From positions 364,474-428,473 of the forward strand of contig NZ_JALEKL010000009.1 in NCBI RefSeq assembly GCF_022768985.1: DNA of 64,000 nt. Reading direction: 5' to 3'. The DNA is from Methanosphaera sp. (GTDB taxonomy: Archaea > Methanobacteriota > Methanobacteria > Methanobacteriales > Methanobacteriaceae). Shown in pieces: positions 1 through 9,585 of this stretch (positions are counted from its first letter, which is position 1; each line of letters opens with the position of its first letter). The notes below the pieces were generated by a model. It was not told the DNA's origin. It worked only from the letters and a program-made list of their open reading frames with translations, and did not search any database. A program made the position numbers and the translations under genes.

Positions 1-184
1 ATTATATACTTCAAATAAATACCAACCACCTAGTTTTTAATTATACAAGATAATATAGTATTAACATAGATAAAGTATTTTAAAATTATAAAATAAACAA
101 TAAAATATCAAACAAACAATAAAATTTTTAGAATATTATATAAATTTAACTAAATATTAATAAAAATCTTGGAGGTAAAAACTT

Positions 185-655
185 ATGGCAAAAAATGAAG
201 CAAGAATATATGATGGAGCAAAAATCATTGGAGATGTAACACTAAAAGATGATGTATCCATATGGTATAATGCTGTAATTCGTGCAGATCATGAACCTGT
301 AGAAATTGATGAAAATTCTAATGTACAAGATAACTGTACAATACATGTAACAGAAGGATATCCTGTAAAAATTGGAAAAAATGTATCAATAGGACATGGA
401 GCAATAATTCATGGATGTACAATAGATGACGATGTACTAATAGGAATGGGAGCAATCATACTCAACGGTGCACACATACCTAAAAATTGTCTTGTAGGTG
501 CAGGAGCACTAGTTACAGAAAATAAGACATTTCCTGAAAACTCACTTATTATAGGCTCTCCTGCAAAAGCTGTACGTCAACTAAAAGATGAAGAAATAGA
601 AGGTATTAAAGAAAATGCAATGGAATACTACAAACTTGCATTTGAAGATGAATAA
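185..655 (+). CDS. gamma-class carbonic anhydrase family protein
   Basis: A left-handed beta-helix (hexapeptide repeat) protein of 156 aa, the usual size for this family. The three zinc-ligand histidines of Cam-type carbonic anhydrases are at His54, His71 and His76, the last two in the family spacing H-x4-H. Arg33 and Asp35 of the IRAD motif and Gln48 are also kept. It probably interconverts CO2 and bicarbonate in the cytoplasm as a trimer. Short members lacking the proton-shuttle loop, as here, are sometimes inactive or have other acyl or metal roles, so activity is inferred. The start is fixed by GGAGGT just upstream of the ATG. It lies 50 bp before hisC, with no clear functional link. Confidence 0.85.
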   Translation: MAKNEARIYDGAKIIGDVTLKDDVSIWYNAVIRADHEPVEIDENSNVQDNCTIHVTEGYPVKIGKNVSIGHGAIIHGCTIDDDVLIGMGAIILNGAHIPKNCLVGAGALVTENKTFPENSLIIGSPAKAVRQLKDEEIEGIKENAMEYYKLAFEDE

Positions 656-704
656 AATAAAAAAAATTAGAAGAAAAGTATAAAATAGAATTTTAGTGAT
701 TATA

Positions 705-1817
705 ATGGTAAAAACAAGAGCAGTAATAGATGAATACGACACATACGTACCTGGACGATCAAAAAAGGAAATTACAGATAAATATGGAATAGATGCAGAT
801 GATATTCTTAAACTTGGATCAAATGAAAATCCATGGGGAGCATCAAAAAAGGCACAAAAAGCAGTTGCAGAGTGTGCAATTGAGATGAACAGATATCCTG
901 AATCAAACCATGAATATCTAAAAGAAAAAATAGCACAATATGCAGGAGTACGCCAGAACCAGGTAATTGTAACAGGTGATGGTGCTGATGAACTTCTTGA
1001 TATTATAGCAAAAACATTAATATCAGAAGGTGATGAATTTATTGTTCACCCTCCAACATACACCTACTATGAATATACATTTAAATTATACAATGCAAAA
1101 CCTGTATATGCACGCTGGGATGTAGAAACAAACACACTTGATGTAGACTCAGTTCTCGATGCAATTACAGATAAAACCAAGGTAATCTTCCTATGTACAC
1201 CTAACAACCCTACAGGTGGACTTATAAGCCATGATGATATTGTACGTATAGTTGAGGCAACAGATGCTCTTGTAGTAGTAGATGAAGCATACTGGGAATT
1301 TGCAGAAGTTAACAATGTAGACTTACTTGATAAGTATGATAATGTACTTCTTCTTAGAACATTTTCAAAAGTAATGGGTCTTGCAGGTCTTCGTGTAGGA
1401 TATGGTCTTGCAAGTCCTGAACTTCTCGAGAAAATTTCAAGAATAAAACCAGTTTTCAGTGTTACAGTACCATCACAAAAGGCTGTTCTTGCAACACTTG
1501 ATGATAAAGAATATATTGAAGAATCAACAAGAAAATCAATTGAAGAACGTGAATACTTATATGAAAGTGTAAAAGCTATTGATGGACTTGACATCTATGC
1601 ATCTAAGTCCAACTACCTTCTTGTAGATCTTCATGATAGTGGATATACTGCAGCTGAAATTACAGAAGCTCTCATGAAACGTGGAGTTATTGTACGTGAC
1701 TGTACTAGTTTCCGTGATCTTGATGAATACTATATGAGAATTAGTATAGAAACACATCCTAAAAATGAGAGATTTATTGAAATTCTAAAAGAAGTAATTG
1801 ATGAAAGAAGAAATTAA
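705..1817 (+). CDS. hisC: histidinol-phosphate aminotransferase HisC
   Basis: A fold-type I PLP aminotransferase of about 370 aa that converts imidazole-acetol phosphate and glutamate to histidinol phosphate. Visible motifs are LGSNENPWG near the N-terminus, CTPNNPTGG, VVDEAYWEF, and the PLP lysine in RTFSKVMGLAGLR (about residue 222). An in-frame GTG lies 9 bp upstream at 696. The ATG at 705 is preferred because TAGTGAT, a partial match to GGTGAT, sits just before it. No other his genes are nearby, so histidine synthesis genes are scattered, as is common in methanogens. Confidence 0.9.
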   Translation: MVKTRAVIDEYDTYVPGRSKKEITDKYGIDADDILKLGSNENPWGASKKAQKAVAECAIEMNRYPESNHEYLKEKIAQYAGVRQNQVIVTGDGADELLDIIAKTLISEGDEFIVHPPTYTYYEYTFKLYNAKPVYARWDVETNTLDVDSVLDAITDKTKVIFLCTPNNPTGGLISHDDIVRIVEATDALVVVDEAYWEFAEVNNVDLLDKYDNVLLLRTFSKVMGLAGLRVGYGLASPELLEKISRIKPVFSVTVPSQKAVLATLDDKEYIEESTRKSIEEREYLYESVKAIDGLDIYASKSNYLLVDLHDSGYTAAEITEALMKRGVIVRDCTSFRDLDEYYMRISIETHPKNERFIEILKEVIDERRN

Positions 1818-1937
1818 ATAGGATTTTCTTTTAATCCTTATATTCTCCCCCATATTATATTTTTTTTTATTATGAAAAAAAAGGCTATTTTATTTTTATT
1901 ATGTAATTATTTTTATTTTAAGATGATAGTAGTATTT

Positions 1938-2393
1938 CTAGTGTCTTTTTGGGTCATGATATACTAATGCTGCAACAACACTTGCTTTATCTACTACTGT
2001 GTGGGTTTGTGTGATACATTGATAGTCTATCATTTCAAGATTTCTTTTCTCAAGCATATATTCTGCCATAAATCTTGCCTCTTTTTTAAGTTCCTCAACT
2101 GGTCTGTTAATTCCCTTAGTTTCAACTACACATCCCATCTCAGATGTTGTTGCATATGCTATTACAGCAGTTATTTCATCTCCTGGATTGTCTGAGTATT
2201 GATGTGATAGTACACAGTTTGTCATTTCACCTGGTTGTAGATCTGGCATGTCAACTACTTCAACATCAGCTGGTAGCATGCTTGATACTGGTATTAGATT
2301 TACATTTCCAATATCAGCTTCTAGTAATGCATTGTCAAATGCATTTAGTTTTGTTGGTCCTTCTGATGCTCCTTTTGTTAGTGATATTTTCAT
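1938..2393 (-). CDS. pdaD: pyruvoyl-dependent arginine decarboxylase
   Basis: A 151-aa proenzyme that self-cleaves at a Ser-Ser bond to give alpha and beta chains with an N-terminal pyruvoyl group. The cleavage motif IPVSSMLP is visible with Ser37-Ser38. The catalytic chain carries the family's GCVVE and MAEYML regions. It decarboxylates arginine to agmatine, the first step of archaeal polyamine synthesis, and in Methanobacteriales it may feed the spermidine needed for hypusination of aIF5A (also in this window). The ATG follows GGGGATGAGG. It is transcribed divergently from lon. Confidence 0.92.
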   Translation of the reverse strand: MKISLTKGASEGPTKLNAFDNALLEADIGNVNLIPVSSMLPADVEVVDMPDLQPGEMTNCVLSHQYSDNPGDEITAVIAYATTSEMGCVVETKGINRPVEELKKEARFMAEYMLEKRNLEMIDYQCITQTHTVVDKASVVAALVYHDPKRH

Positions 2394-2722
2394 TATTTCC
2401 TCATCCCCTTAAATTCTATTGTTTTATTTTTTTATATTCTATCATCTTTATTTTATAGTATTTTATTTTTATAATTTTTTTTATTGGGAAAGTCATATAT
2501 TTATGAATAAAAATAAATAATATTTTAGTAACAAATGGTTATAAAAATAGAAAAAAGTATATGAATAATTCAAAAACTAATATAATATATATAATAAAAA
2601 AATCATGAAAAAATAGAAAAACCATCCACACCCCACTAAAAAATATATAATATATACAAATTTCATTCTAATACCCACAAAAAATATAGTATAAAAAAAA
2701 TGGATAGGAGAACATAAAATAC
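2394..2722. other. divergent intergenic region pdaD / lon
   Basis: A 329-bp gap holding the promoters of two divergent genes. It is almost pure A/T, with several TATA-like stretches (for example around 2640-2660) and one C-rich patch, CCACACCCCAC, near 2625. I see no RNA gene or repeat. Confidence 0.5.
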
Positions 2723-5218
2723 ATGACAGATGAAAAACTATCATTTACACAAAAACTCAGAAAAGAAAATGAAATAATAACAGACATACAAGAACTTGAC
2801 ATACAAAAATCACAACAAATAAACACAACAACACAAGATGACATAGATGATGATGCAGAAAAACTACCAATCATACTAATACCAAACACAATACTACTTC
2901 CACACACAGATATGACACTAAACCTTGACAAAGCACATGCAGATAAAATACTATCAGTTGTAAATGACGACAAACAAGGAATAATACTCTCACCAAAAAG
3001 ACTACCAAATGCAGATGCACAAGAAGTAGAATTCTACGACATAGGAGTAATACTAGAAATAAAAGATCTAAGCCAGATGCCAGAAGAATACCTAGTAGAG
3101 CTCAAAGTAAAAGATAAAGTAGAAGTAACAAAAATAACAGAACAACACGGAGTATTCTATGGAACATACCAAACAGTAGCAGAAGAAGACAACATAACAC
3201 CAGAGGAAGCAGAAACAATCAATGAAAGCATCAATGCAACAGTACAAGTAATATCAGGACTCATACCAAATTCTGGTGAATATGCAAATAAAATAATAGA
3301 AAAACAAGACACACAAACCAAAGTTGCAGAAGTATTCCCATACCTTAAAACAACACTAGCAAAAAAACAAGAACTACTCGAGATGGAATCAACAAAACTA
3401 CGAGCACTAAAAGTAACACAACTACTCGTTGAACAAAAAGATGCAATGCTACTACAAGTAGAAATAGCAAAAAAACTCAATGAAAACATGACAGAAGCTC
3501 ATAAACAAAATCTTCTACGAGAACAAATGAAGATGATACAAGAAGAGCTAAACATGACACAAGACGAAGAAAGTGAAACAAAAACATACCGTGAACGTAT
3601 CATGGAAGCAAAGCTCCCAGAAAAAGTAGAAAAAGCAGCACTAAAAGAGGTAGTGAAACTTGAAAGACAAGGACAAAACAACTCAGAAGAAAACATAATA
3701 CGAAACTACCTTGACACAATACTAGAACTACCATGGCACAAAGAAGAAAAAACAGAAATAGACCTAATCAAGGCAAGAGAACAACTAGATAAAGATCATT
3801 ATGGTCTTGATAAAATAAAAGATCGTATCATTGAACATCTAGCAGTACTTAAACTTAAAGGTGAAAAACAGGGAAGTATACTACTGTTTGTAGGACCTCC
3901 TGGAACTGGAAAAACAAGTCTTGGACGTAGTATTGCAGATGCACTTAACAGACCATACATACGTGCAAGTCTTGGTGGAATAAAAGATGAATCAGAAATA
4001 CGTGGACATCGCAGAACATACCTTGGTGCAATGCCAGGACGTATAATACGTGGAATGCAAAATGCTGGAAAATCAAATCCAGTATTTGTACTTGATGAAG
4101 TAGATAAGATGACAGAATCAATAAATGGAAATCCAACAAGTGCACTTCTTGAAGTACTAGATCCTGAACAAAATGATTCATTCTCAGATCACTACCTAGA
4201 GGTAGGATACGACCTATCTGATGTATTCTTTGTTGCAACAGCAAATTCACTTGATGGAATACCAGGACCACTACGTGACAGACTTGAAATAATAAATCTT
4301 GACAGCTATACTGCAAATGAAAAACGTCATATTGCAGAAGAACACCTTATTGATGATGTACTTGATGAACATGGACTAACACGTGATGATATTACAATTA
4401 CAACAGATGCTGTTGATATGATTATTGAAAAATATACACGTGAAGCAGGAGTACGTGGACTTAAACGTGAAATTGCAACAATAGCACGTAAAATTGCACA
4501 GAAAATCATAGAAGATGATGGTGATGAAAGTAAAAAGCCATACATTGTAGATAAAGATGACCTTCATGACTTATTAGGACATGAAAAAGCACACTATGAC
4601 AAAGTTGATGATGAAAATCCAGCTGGTGTTGTAACAGGACTTGCATGGACACCAGTAGGTGGAGATGTACTTTTCATTGAATCTATAATGACACCAGGGG
4701 AAGGAAAATTAAAACTTACAGGACAACTTGGAGATGTAATGAAGGAATCTGCACAAATTGCACAAAGCCTTGTTAAATCAAGACTTGCAGATGTACTTAA
4801 AGATTCAAGTATTGATGAAAAAGACATACACATCCATGTTCCTGAAGGTGCAATTAAAAAAGATGGACCATCAGCTGGAGTAACACTACTAACTGCAATA
4901 ACATCACTTATCACTGGAATTAGTGTAGATTCAAAAATTGCAATGACAGGTGAAATATCACTACAAGGAAAAGTACTCCCTGTTGGTGGAATAAAAGAAA
5001 AAGTAATAGCAGCTCATCGTGCTGGAATTAAAAAAGTACTACTACCATGTGAAAATGAAAAAGACCTAGAAGATGTTCCAGATGAAATTAAAGATGAACT
5101 TACATTTAAATTCATGCATAACATTGATGAGGTACTTCTTGAAGCATTAAATATTAAAATTCCAGAAAATAAAAAACTTGACATTAACCAAGATGCACTT
5201 GATGCTATGAAAATATAA
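2723..5218 (+). CDS. lon: Lon protease, bacterial LonA type
   Basis: An ATP-dependent serine protease of 831 aa. In order it has an N-terminal LON substrate domain (from KLPIILIPNTILLPHTD, about residues 50-245), a coiled-coil helical region, an AAA+ module with Walker A GPPGTGKT at 391-398 and Walker B FVLDEVDK, and a C-terminal protease domain with catalytic Ser717 (DGPSAG) and Lys760 (GIKEK). There is no transmembrane hairpin in the AAA+ module, so this is the soluble bacterial LonA architecture, not the membrane-bound archaeal LonB. It probably degrades damaged or regulatory proteins in the cytosol. AGGAG lies 12 nt before the ATG. A C-rich/T-tract terminator follows. Confidence 0.93.
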   Translation: MTDEKLSFTQKLRKENEIITDIQELDIQKSQQINTTTQDDIDDDAEKLPIILIPNTILLPHTDMTLNLDKAHADKILSVVNDDKQGIILSPKRLPNADAQEVEFYDIGVILEIKDLSQMPEEYLVELKVKDKVEVTKITEQHGVFYGTYQTVAEEDNITPEEAETINESINATVQVISGLIPNSGEYANKIIEKQDTQTKVAEVFPYLKTTLAKKQELLEMESTKLRALKVTQLLVEQKDAMLLQVEIAKKLNENMTEAHKQNLLREQMKMIQEELNMTQDEESETKTYRERIMEAKLPEKVEKAALKEVVKLERQGQNNSEENIIRNYLDTILELPWHKEEKTEIDLIKAREQLDKDHYGLDKIKDRIIEHLAVLKLKGEKQGSILLFVGPPGTGKTSLGRSIADALNRPYIRASLGGIKDESEIRGHRRTYLGAMPGRIIRGMQNAGKSNPVFVLDEVDKMTESINGNPTSALLEVLDPEQNDSFSDHYLEVGYDLSDVFFVATANSLDGIPGPLRDRLEIINLDSYTANEKRHIAEEHLIDDVLDEHGLTRDDITITTDAVDMIIEKYTREAGVRGLKREIATIARKIAQKIIEDDGDESKKPYIVDKDDLHDLLGHEKAHYDKVDDENPAGVVTGLAWTPVGGDVLFIESIMTPGEGKLKLTGQLGDVMKESAQIAQSLVKSRLADVLKDSSIDEKDIHIHVPEGAIKKDGPSAGVTLLTAITSLITGISVDSKIAMTGEISLQGKVLPVGGIKEKVIAAHRAGIKKVLLPCENEKDLEDVPDEIKDELTFKFMHNIDEVLLEALNIKIPENKKLDINQDALDAMKI

Positions 5219-5255
5219 ACACCACTCCCCTTTTTTTCTATTTTTTTTTAATCCC
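5219..5255 (+). terminator. terminator after lon
   Basis: Immediately after the stop codon comes an ACCACTCCCC tract, then two long T runs. The same C-rich plus T-tract layout follows many genes in this window and fits U-rich archaeal termination. Confidence 0.6.
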
Positions 5256-5364
5256 ATTTTTTTATAAATAATTGTAAATTTCTTCCTTTTCATGTTAATT
5301 TAATAAACTAAAAAATTTATACATATTATTATATTAGAATATCAAAAAGTGATGTGTAATAAAT

Positions 5365-6198
5365 ATGAATGATGAGCAAATAGAGTTTTGGTTAAATTTA
5401 TCTGAGGAAATTTCATACAATGTTGAAGATGCAATAAACATGGCATCAAAGGATCCTGATGTTGCATCAATTACAAAGATAGGAGCAGATGGAACACCAA
5501 CACATAAAATCGATGAATATGCAGAAAATGCGGCGATAAAGACAATAGAAGCGACAGGAAAATCATTAATACTAATAAGTGAGGAAATTGGAACAGTAAA
5601 GATAGGAGAAGATACTCCTGAAGTTGTTCTTATAATGGATCCACTAGATGGTACAACAAATGCTCTTAAACACATTCCATGTTATGGTATTTCAATTGCA
5701 ATAGCAGAAAATAGCAGAGCATCAATTGATGATATTACAATGGGAGATATACAGATAGGATATGTTAAAAACTTTGCAAATGAAGATACCTACATTGCAA
5801 TAAAAGGACGTGGAGCTAAAAAGAACAATGAAGAAATGAAACTATCAGGTATTTCAAAGCTTTCTGAGGCAACAGTATGTAACTATGTATATCGTGAAGA
5901 TGCAAATGAAGTTGCAAAGATAATTTCATGCTCAAGACGTATGCGTCTTATGGGAGCTATAGCTGTTGAAATATGTTATGTTGCAGATGGAACATATGAT
6001 GTATTTCTTGATACAAAATCAGTAAGACTTCTTGATATTGCAGCAGCACAACTAATACTAAAAGAAAATGGTGGAATTGTATCTGACACCGACACTAATG
6101 AACTTGCAAGTAGTCTTAAATTAATGGGTAAAACATCAGTAGTTGCAACTACAAATCAAAATATTCACAATGAAGTAATTGAACTAATTAACAACTAA
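5365..6198 (+). CDS. inositol-1-monophosphatase / fructose-1,6-bisphosphatase family protein
   Basis: A 277-aa lithium-sensitive-type sugar phosphatase. The three metal-binding motifs are present: SEEIG (about residue 72), DPLDGTTNAL (about 92-101) and the late RLLDIAAAQ motif. Archaeal members hydrolyse inositol-1-phosphate and fructose-1,6-bisphosphate, and some dephosphorylate NADP. Here it lies 48 bp upstream of NAD kinase, while Methanocaldococcus MJ0917 is a fusion of the same two domains with NADP phosphatase/NAD kinase activity. A role in NAD(P) balance is therefore plausible, but substrate choice cannot be read from sequence. AGTGATGTG precedes the ATG. Confidence 0.87.
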   Translation: MNDEQIEFWLNLSEEISYNVEDAINMASKDPDVASITKIGADGTPTHKIDEYAENAAIKTIEATGKSLILISEEIGTVKIGEDTPEVVLIMDPLDGTTNALKHIPCYGISIAIAENSRASIDDITMGDIQIGYVKNFANEDTYIAIKGRGAKKNNEEMKLSGISKLSEATVCNYVYREDANEVAKIISCSRRMRLMGAIAVEICYVADGTYDVFLDTKSVRLLDIAAAQLILKENGGIVSDTDTNELASSLKLMGKTSVVATTNQNIHNEVIELINN

Positions 6199-6246
6199 AA
6201 AAATATAATAATAAAAAATCTTAATTTAAGGAGGGTTAATAGTAGT

Positions 6247-7074
6247 ATGCAAATAGGAATTGTATCACGTACAGATCGTGAAGATGCAATTGAACTTGAC
6301 TGTAGTATTATTAAATACTTAATAGAAAATGGTATAAACTTGGAAATTGATTCGTCACTTATTGAAAAACTTCCAGAATATAAACAATATGAAGTACCAA
6401 TTGAGGAAATGAGTAGTGATATTGTTTTATGTGTTGGTGGAGATGGAACAGTACTTAATGCACAACATATTCTTTCACCAAAAAAGATTCCAATTCTAAG
6501 TATTAACAAGGGTACTGTTGGATTTCTAACAGAGGTAGATCCAGAAGATATATTTGAATGTCTTGAAAAACTTCTAAATTATGACTTCTTTATTGAAGAA
6601 CGATTACAACTTGATGTCTTCTATGATGATAAGTGGAGTACTGTACTTAATGAACTTGTTATCATGACAAGTCAACCTGCAAAGATGCTTGATCTTCGCA
6701 TACTTGTAGATGATGAAATTGTAGATGATGTACGAGCTGATGGTCTTATCATATCAACACCTAGTGGATCTACAGCATATGCAATGTCTGCTGGTGGTCC
6801 TATTGTTGATCCACGTGTTGATGCTGCAATTATCATACCAATATGTCCATTTAAACTTAATACAAGACCAAAAATTGTACCAGCTGATAGTCTTATAACA
6901 GTCAAATTCCTTAAAAAAGGAAAAGAAGGAGTTGGAGTACTTGATGGTGTATCAACTAGTAGATTTGAATTTCTTGAAGAAATTAAAGTTAAAAAATCAG
7001 AAACACCAGCATACTTTGTTAGATTCAAACAAAGCTTCTATAACAGCGTAAATAGTAAATTAAGCACGATATAA
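6247..7074 (+). CDS. nadK: NAD kinase
   Basis: A 275-aa cytoplasmic kinase that phosphorylates NAD to NADP. The family signatures are present: GGDGTVLNA (about residues 61-69), NKGTVGFL, and the glycine-rich TPSGSTAYAMSAGGP that binds NAD. The start has a strong AAGGAGG ribosome site. It is downstream of, and probably cotranscribed with, the inositol-phosphatase-family gene, a pairing that is fused in some methanogens. Confidence 0.93.
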   Translation: MQIGIVSRTDREDAIELDCSIIKYLIENGINLEIDSSLIEKLPEYKQYEVPIEEMSSDIVLCVGGDGTVLNAQHILSPKKIPILSINKGTVGFLTEVDPEDIFECLEKLLNYDFFIEERLQLDVFYDDKWSTVLNELVIMTSQPAKMLDLRILVDDEIVDDVRADGLIISTPSGSTAYAMSAGGPIVDPRVDAAIIIPICPFKLNTRPKIVPADSLITVKFLKKGKEGVGVLDGVSTSRFEFLEEIKVKKSETPAYFVRFKQSFYNSVNSKLSTI

Positions 7075-7156
7075 TTAAGGGGAGAAGTATTTTTACAACT
7101 TCTTTTATTCTTTTTTTAATATTGAAAAATTATTTTCTATGAGGTATTAATGTAAA

Positions 7157-8515
7157 ATGTCTAAAAATATCTTAATTAGTGATGCAAATCATGGGGGACT
7201 TGTTCTTCTTGATGAATATGCAAAAACTACAAAAAACAATCTTTTTTTCTATGATACATATAATAAACTTTCAAGTAATGAAAAAACCAAACTTGAAGAT
7301 AAATATGATGTTAAATTTCTAGATCTTAAATATATAAAAGATCATATCAATGAATTTATCACTATAAATCCTGTTCATATGAAAGATCTCTTCAGGTGTG
7401 ATTTTACTCATCATGAATTTTGTGGATATTTAATTGAAAAACATAAAAAGATGCATAATTGGAACTTTAAAATTATTGAAGTTACAGGTGTTAAAGGTAA
7501 AACAACAGTTGTTGATATTACATCAAAGCTTCTTGCATGTGATATGAATGTGTTGGTTTTAAATTCACAAGCACTCACATATAAAACACCAGATGGTGAT
7601 ACTATTCTTGATGAAACACTCAGCATTACACCTGCAAGCATCCTAACTGCACTAAATATAGCATGTGAAAATAACTTACTTGGATGTATTGATTGTTTTA
7701 TAGCTGAAGTATCACTTGGAATTACTGGAATGTGTGATGTTGGAGTATTAACAAATATAGTTGAAAACTACCCAATTGGTGGTGGAAAATTAAATGCATG
7801 TGATGCTAAAAAAAGTGTTTTTAATGCAGAAACTGTTGTGTGTGATATTGACACATATGATAAATACTACAAAGATGTTAGTTGTGATAATTTAAAGCTT
7901 GTAGGCTTTAATAATTCATGTTGTGATATCTACACAGATTCTGTTAAATATGATTTTAACAATAGTATAATAAATTTCACATATGATGAGATGAAATATT
8001 CTATGGAATGCTTTGCACTTAGTGACTTTTATGTTATGAACATTCTTTTTGCAACACTTATATGTCAAATTATTGGAAAATCTATTAAATCAATAATTAA
8101 TGATATAGTATCTATTAAAACATTAAAAGGTCGTGGATCATATCGCCAAGTTGATGATAAAATTGTACTTGAAGATATTAATGCAGGACTTAATATGACA
8201 TCAATAAAACAGTGTGTTGACAACATAAAACGCTACAGTGACAATTTCTCACTTATTATTGGTGGAGATTATGGTATAACATGTGAAGAAATAGATGAAG
8301 AAAAGCTTCTAAAATATATTAAAAAATTAGACATAGATGAGATTGTTTTAACATCATCTGTTGGAAAATCACTGTATGAAAAACTTGAAAATCATGAAAA
8401 GTTCAAGTACTTTAAAAGTCTAAAAGAAGCATTTAATTACACTAAATTACAAGATAAGGATTTTATACAGATAATTTATAGAAGTAAGTATTCAGAGGAT
8501 CCATATTATATGTAA
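7157..8515 (+). CDS. cfbE: Mur-ligase-like protein, probable coenzyme F430 synthase CfbE
   Basis: A 452-aa protein with a Mur ligase core: the ATP loop is GVKGKTTVV (about residues 112-120), followed by the central ligase domain (CFIAEVSLGITG, VGVLTNIVENYPIGGG) and a C-terminal domain (LEDINAGLNMTS, SLIIGGDYG). The N-terminal SDANHGGLVLL resembles methanogen CfbE, which forms the lactam/cyclisation step that finishes nickel tetrapyrrole F430, the methyl-CoM reductase cofactor. The tetrapyrrole gene hemC follows after a 194-bp gap, which supports the assignment. The alternative is a Mur-type ligase for pseudomurein precursors, but CfbE fits better. GAGGT precedes the start; an earlier ATG is followed at once by TAA. 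Confidence 0.7.
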   Translation: MSKNILISDANHGGLVLLDEYAKTTKNNLFFYDTYNKLSSNEKTKLEDKYDVKFLDLKYIKDHINEFITINPVHMKDLFRCDFTHHEFCGYLIEKHKKMHNWNFKIIEVTGVKGKTTVVDITSKLLACDMNVLVLNSQALTYKTPDGDTILDETLSITPASILTALNIACENNLLGCIDCFIAEVSLGITGMCDVGVLTNIVENYPIGGGKLNACDAKKSVFNAETVVCDIDTYDKYYKDVSCDNLKLVGFNNSCCDIYTDSVKYDFNNSIINFTYDEMKYSMECFALSDFYVMNILFATLICQIIGKSIKSIINDIVSIKTLKGRGSYRQVDDKIVLEDINAGLNMTSIKQCVDNIKRYSDNFSLIIGGDYGITCEEIDEEKLLKYIKKLDIDEIVLTSSVGKSLYEKLENHEKFKYFKSLKEAFNYTKLQDKDFIQIIYRSKYSEDPYYM

Positions 8516-8709
8516 ATATAATTTTATTTAGAGCTGTTAATTTACATTATTAAAAACTTTATTAAATATAATGAATATATAATTATAAAGAGTTAAAAAA
8601 TAATTTAACAACACCATATAAAGGTTCTAATAATCTTAATTAAGACATCAAGAATAATGATAAAATAAATTTAATTTAAGGAAAAAATAAAAGGGAGGGT
8701 TTATTTTAT

Positions 8710-9585
8710 ATGATTGTTGGTACACGTGGAAGTCAGCTTGCAACAACACAGACAGGAACAGTTGTAGCTGCACTTGAGGAGATCATTGGAGAAGAAATTG
8801 AAACTAAAATAATTAAAACAACAGGGGATAAAATTAAAGATACTCAACTTTATAATTTTGATGCAAAAGGTATCTTTACAAAAGAATTAGATATTGCATT
8901 AATAAATAATGATATTGACTTTGCAGTACATAGTTTCAAAGATCTTCCAAGTGAACTTAATGATCAACTTCAAATAACAGCAATACCACAAAGAGAAGCA
9001 GTAAATGAGGTGTTAATTTCAAATTATTCATGGGATGAACTACCAGATAATGCTACAATTGGAACAAGTAGTCTTAGACGTGAAGCTTTCTGTAAATATC
9101 ATGGAAAAAATATTAAAACAGTACCATTAAGAGGAAATGTAGAAACACGTATTCGTAAAGTACTAGAAGATGAAGTATGTGATGCTACAATAATGGCAGC
9201 AGCTGGAATTAACAGACTTGGATTGCAGGAAAATATTAAGGAAATCTTTGATGAAACATACATAGTTCCACCAGCAGGACAAGGTGCACTTGCTATAATG
9301 ACAAACAAGGATTCAGAATATAATGATGTTATAGCAAAACTTAACCATGAAAATACAAGAATTGAAGCATTATGTGAAAAAACAATTCTTGAAACATTAG
9401 GTGTTGGATGTCAATGGCCTATTGGAATTACATCAAAAGTTAAAGGTAACAATATTGATATACATGCAAAACTACTAACACCAGAAGGTGGACTTTTATC
9501 TGACATAGAACTTACAGATAAAAAAGATAATGCAATAGATGCTGCAAAAGAAATAGGAATGAAACTAAAAGAGGAGTCTTTATGA
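8710..9585 (+). CDS. hemC: porphobilinogen deaminase (hydroxymethylbilane synthase)
   Basis: A 291-aa enzyme polymerising four porphobilinogens into hydroxymethylbilane, an early step toward F430, corrinoids and sirohaem. It opens with VGTRGSQLA, has AVHSFKDLP and GTSSLRRE in the catalytic cleft, and carries the dipyrromethane-cofactor cysteine in GVGCQWPIG (about residue 233). A GGAGGG site precedes the ATG. The last 4 bp overlap the start of the next gene (ATGA), so the two are translationally coupled. A TATA-like CCATATAAAGG at about 8614-8624 may be its promoter. Confidence 0.93.
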   Translation: MIVGTRGSQLATTQTGTVVAALEEIIGEEIETKIIKTTGDKIKDTQLYNFDAKGIFTKELDIALINNDIDFAVHSFKDLPSELNDQLQITAIPQREAVNEVLISNYSWDELPDNATIGTSSLRREAFCKYHGKNIKTVPLRGNVETRIRKVLEDEVCDATIMAAAGINRLGLQENIKEIFDETYIVPPAGQGALAIMTNKDSEYNDVIAKLNHENTRIEALCEKTILETLGVGCQWPIGITSKVKGNNIDIHAKLLTPEGGLLSDIELTDKKDNAIDAAKEIGMKLKEESL

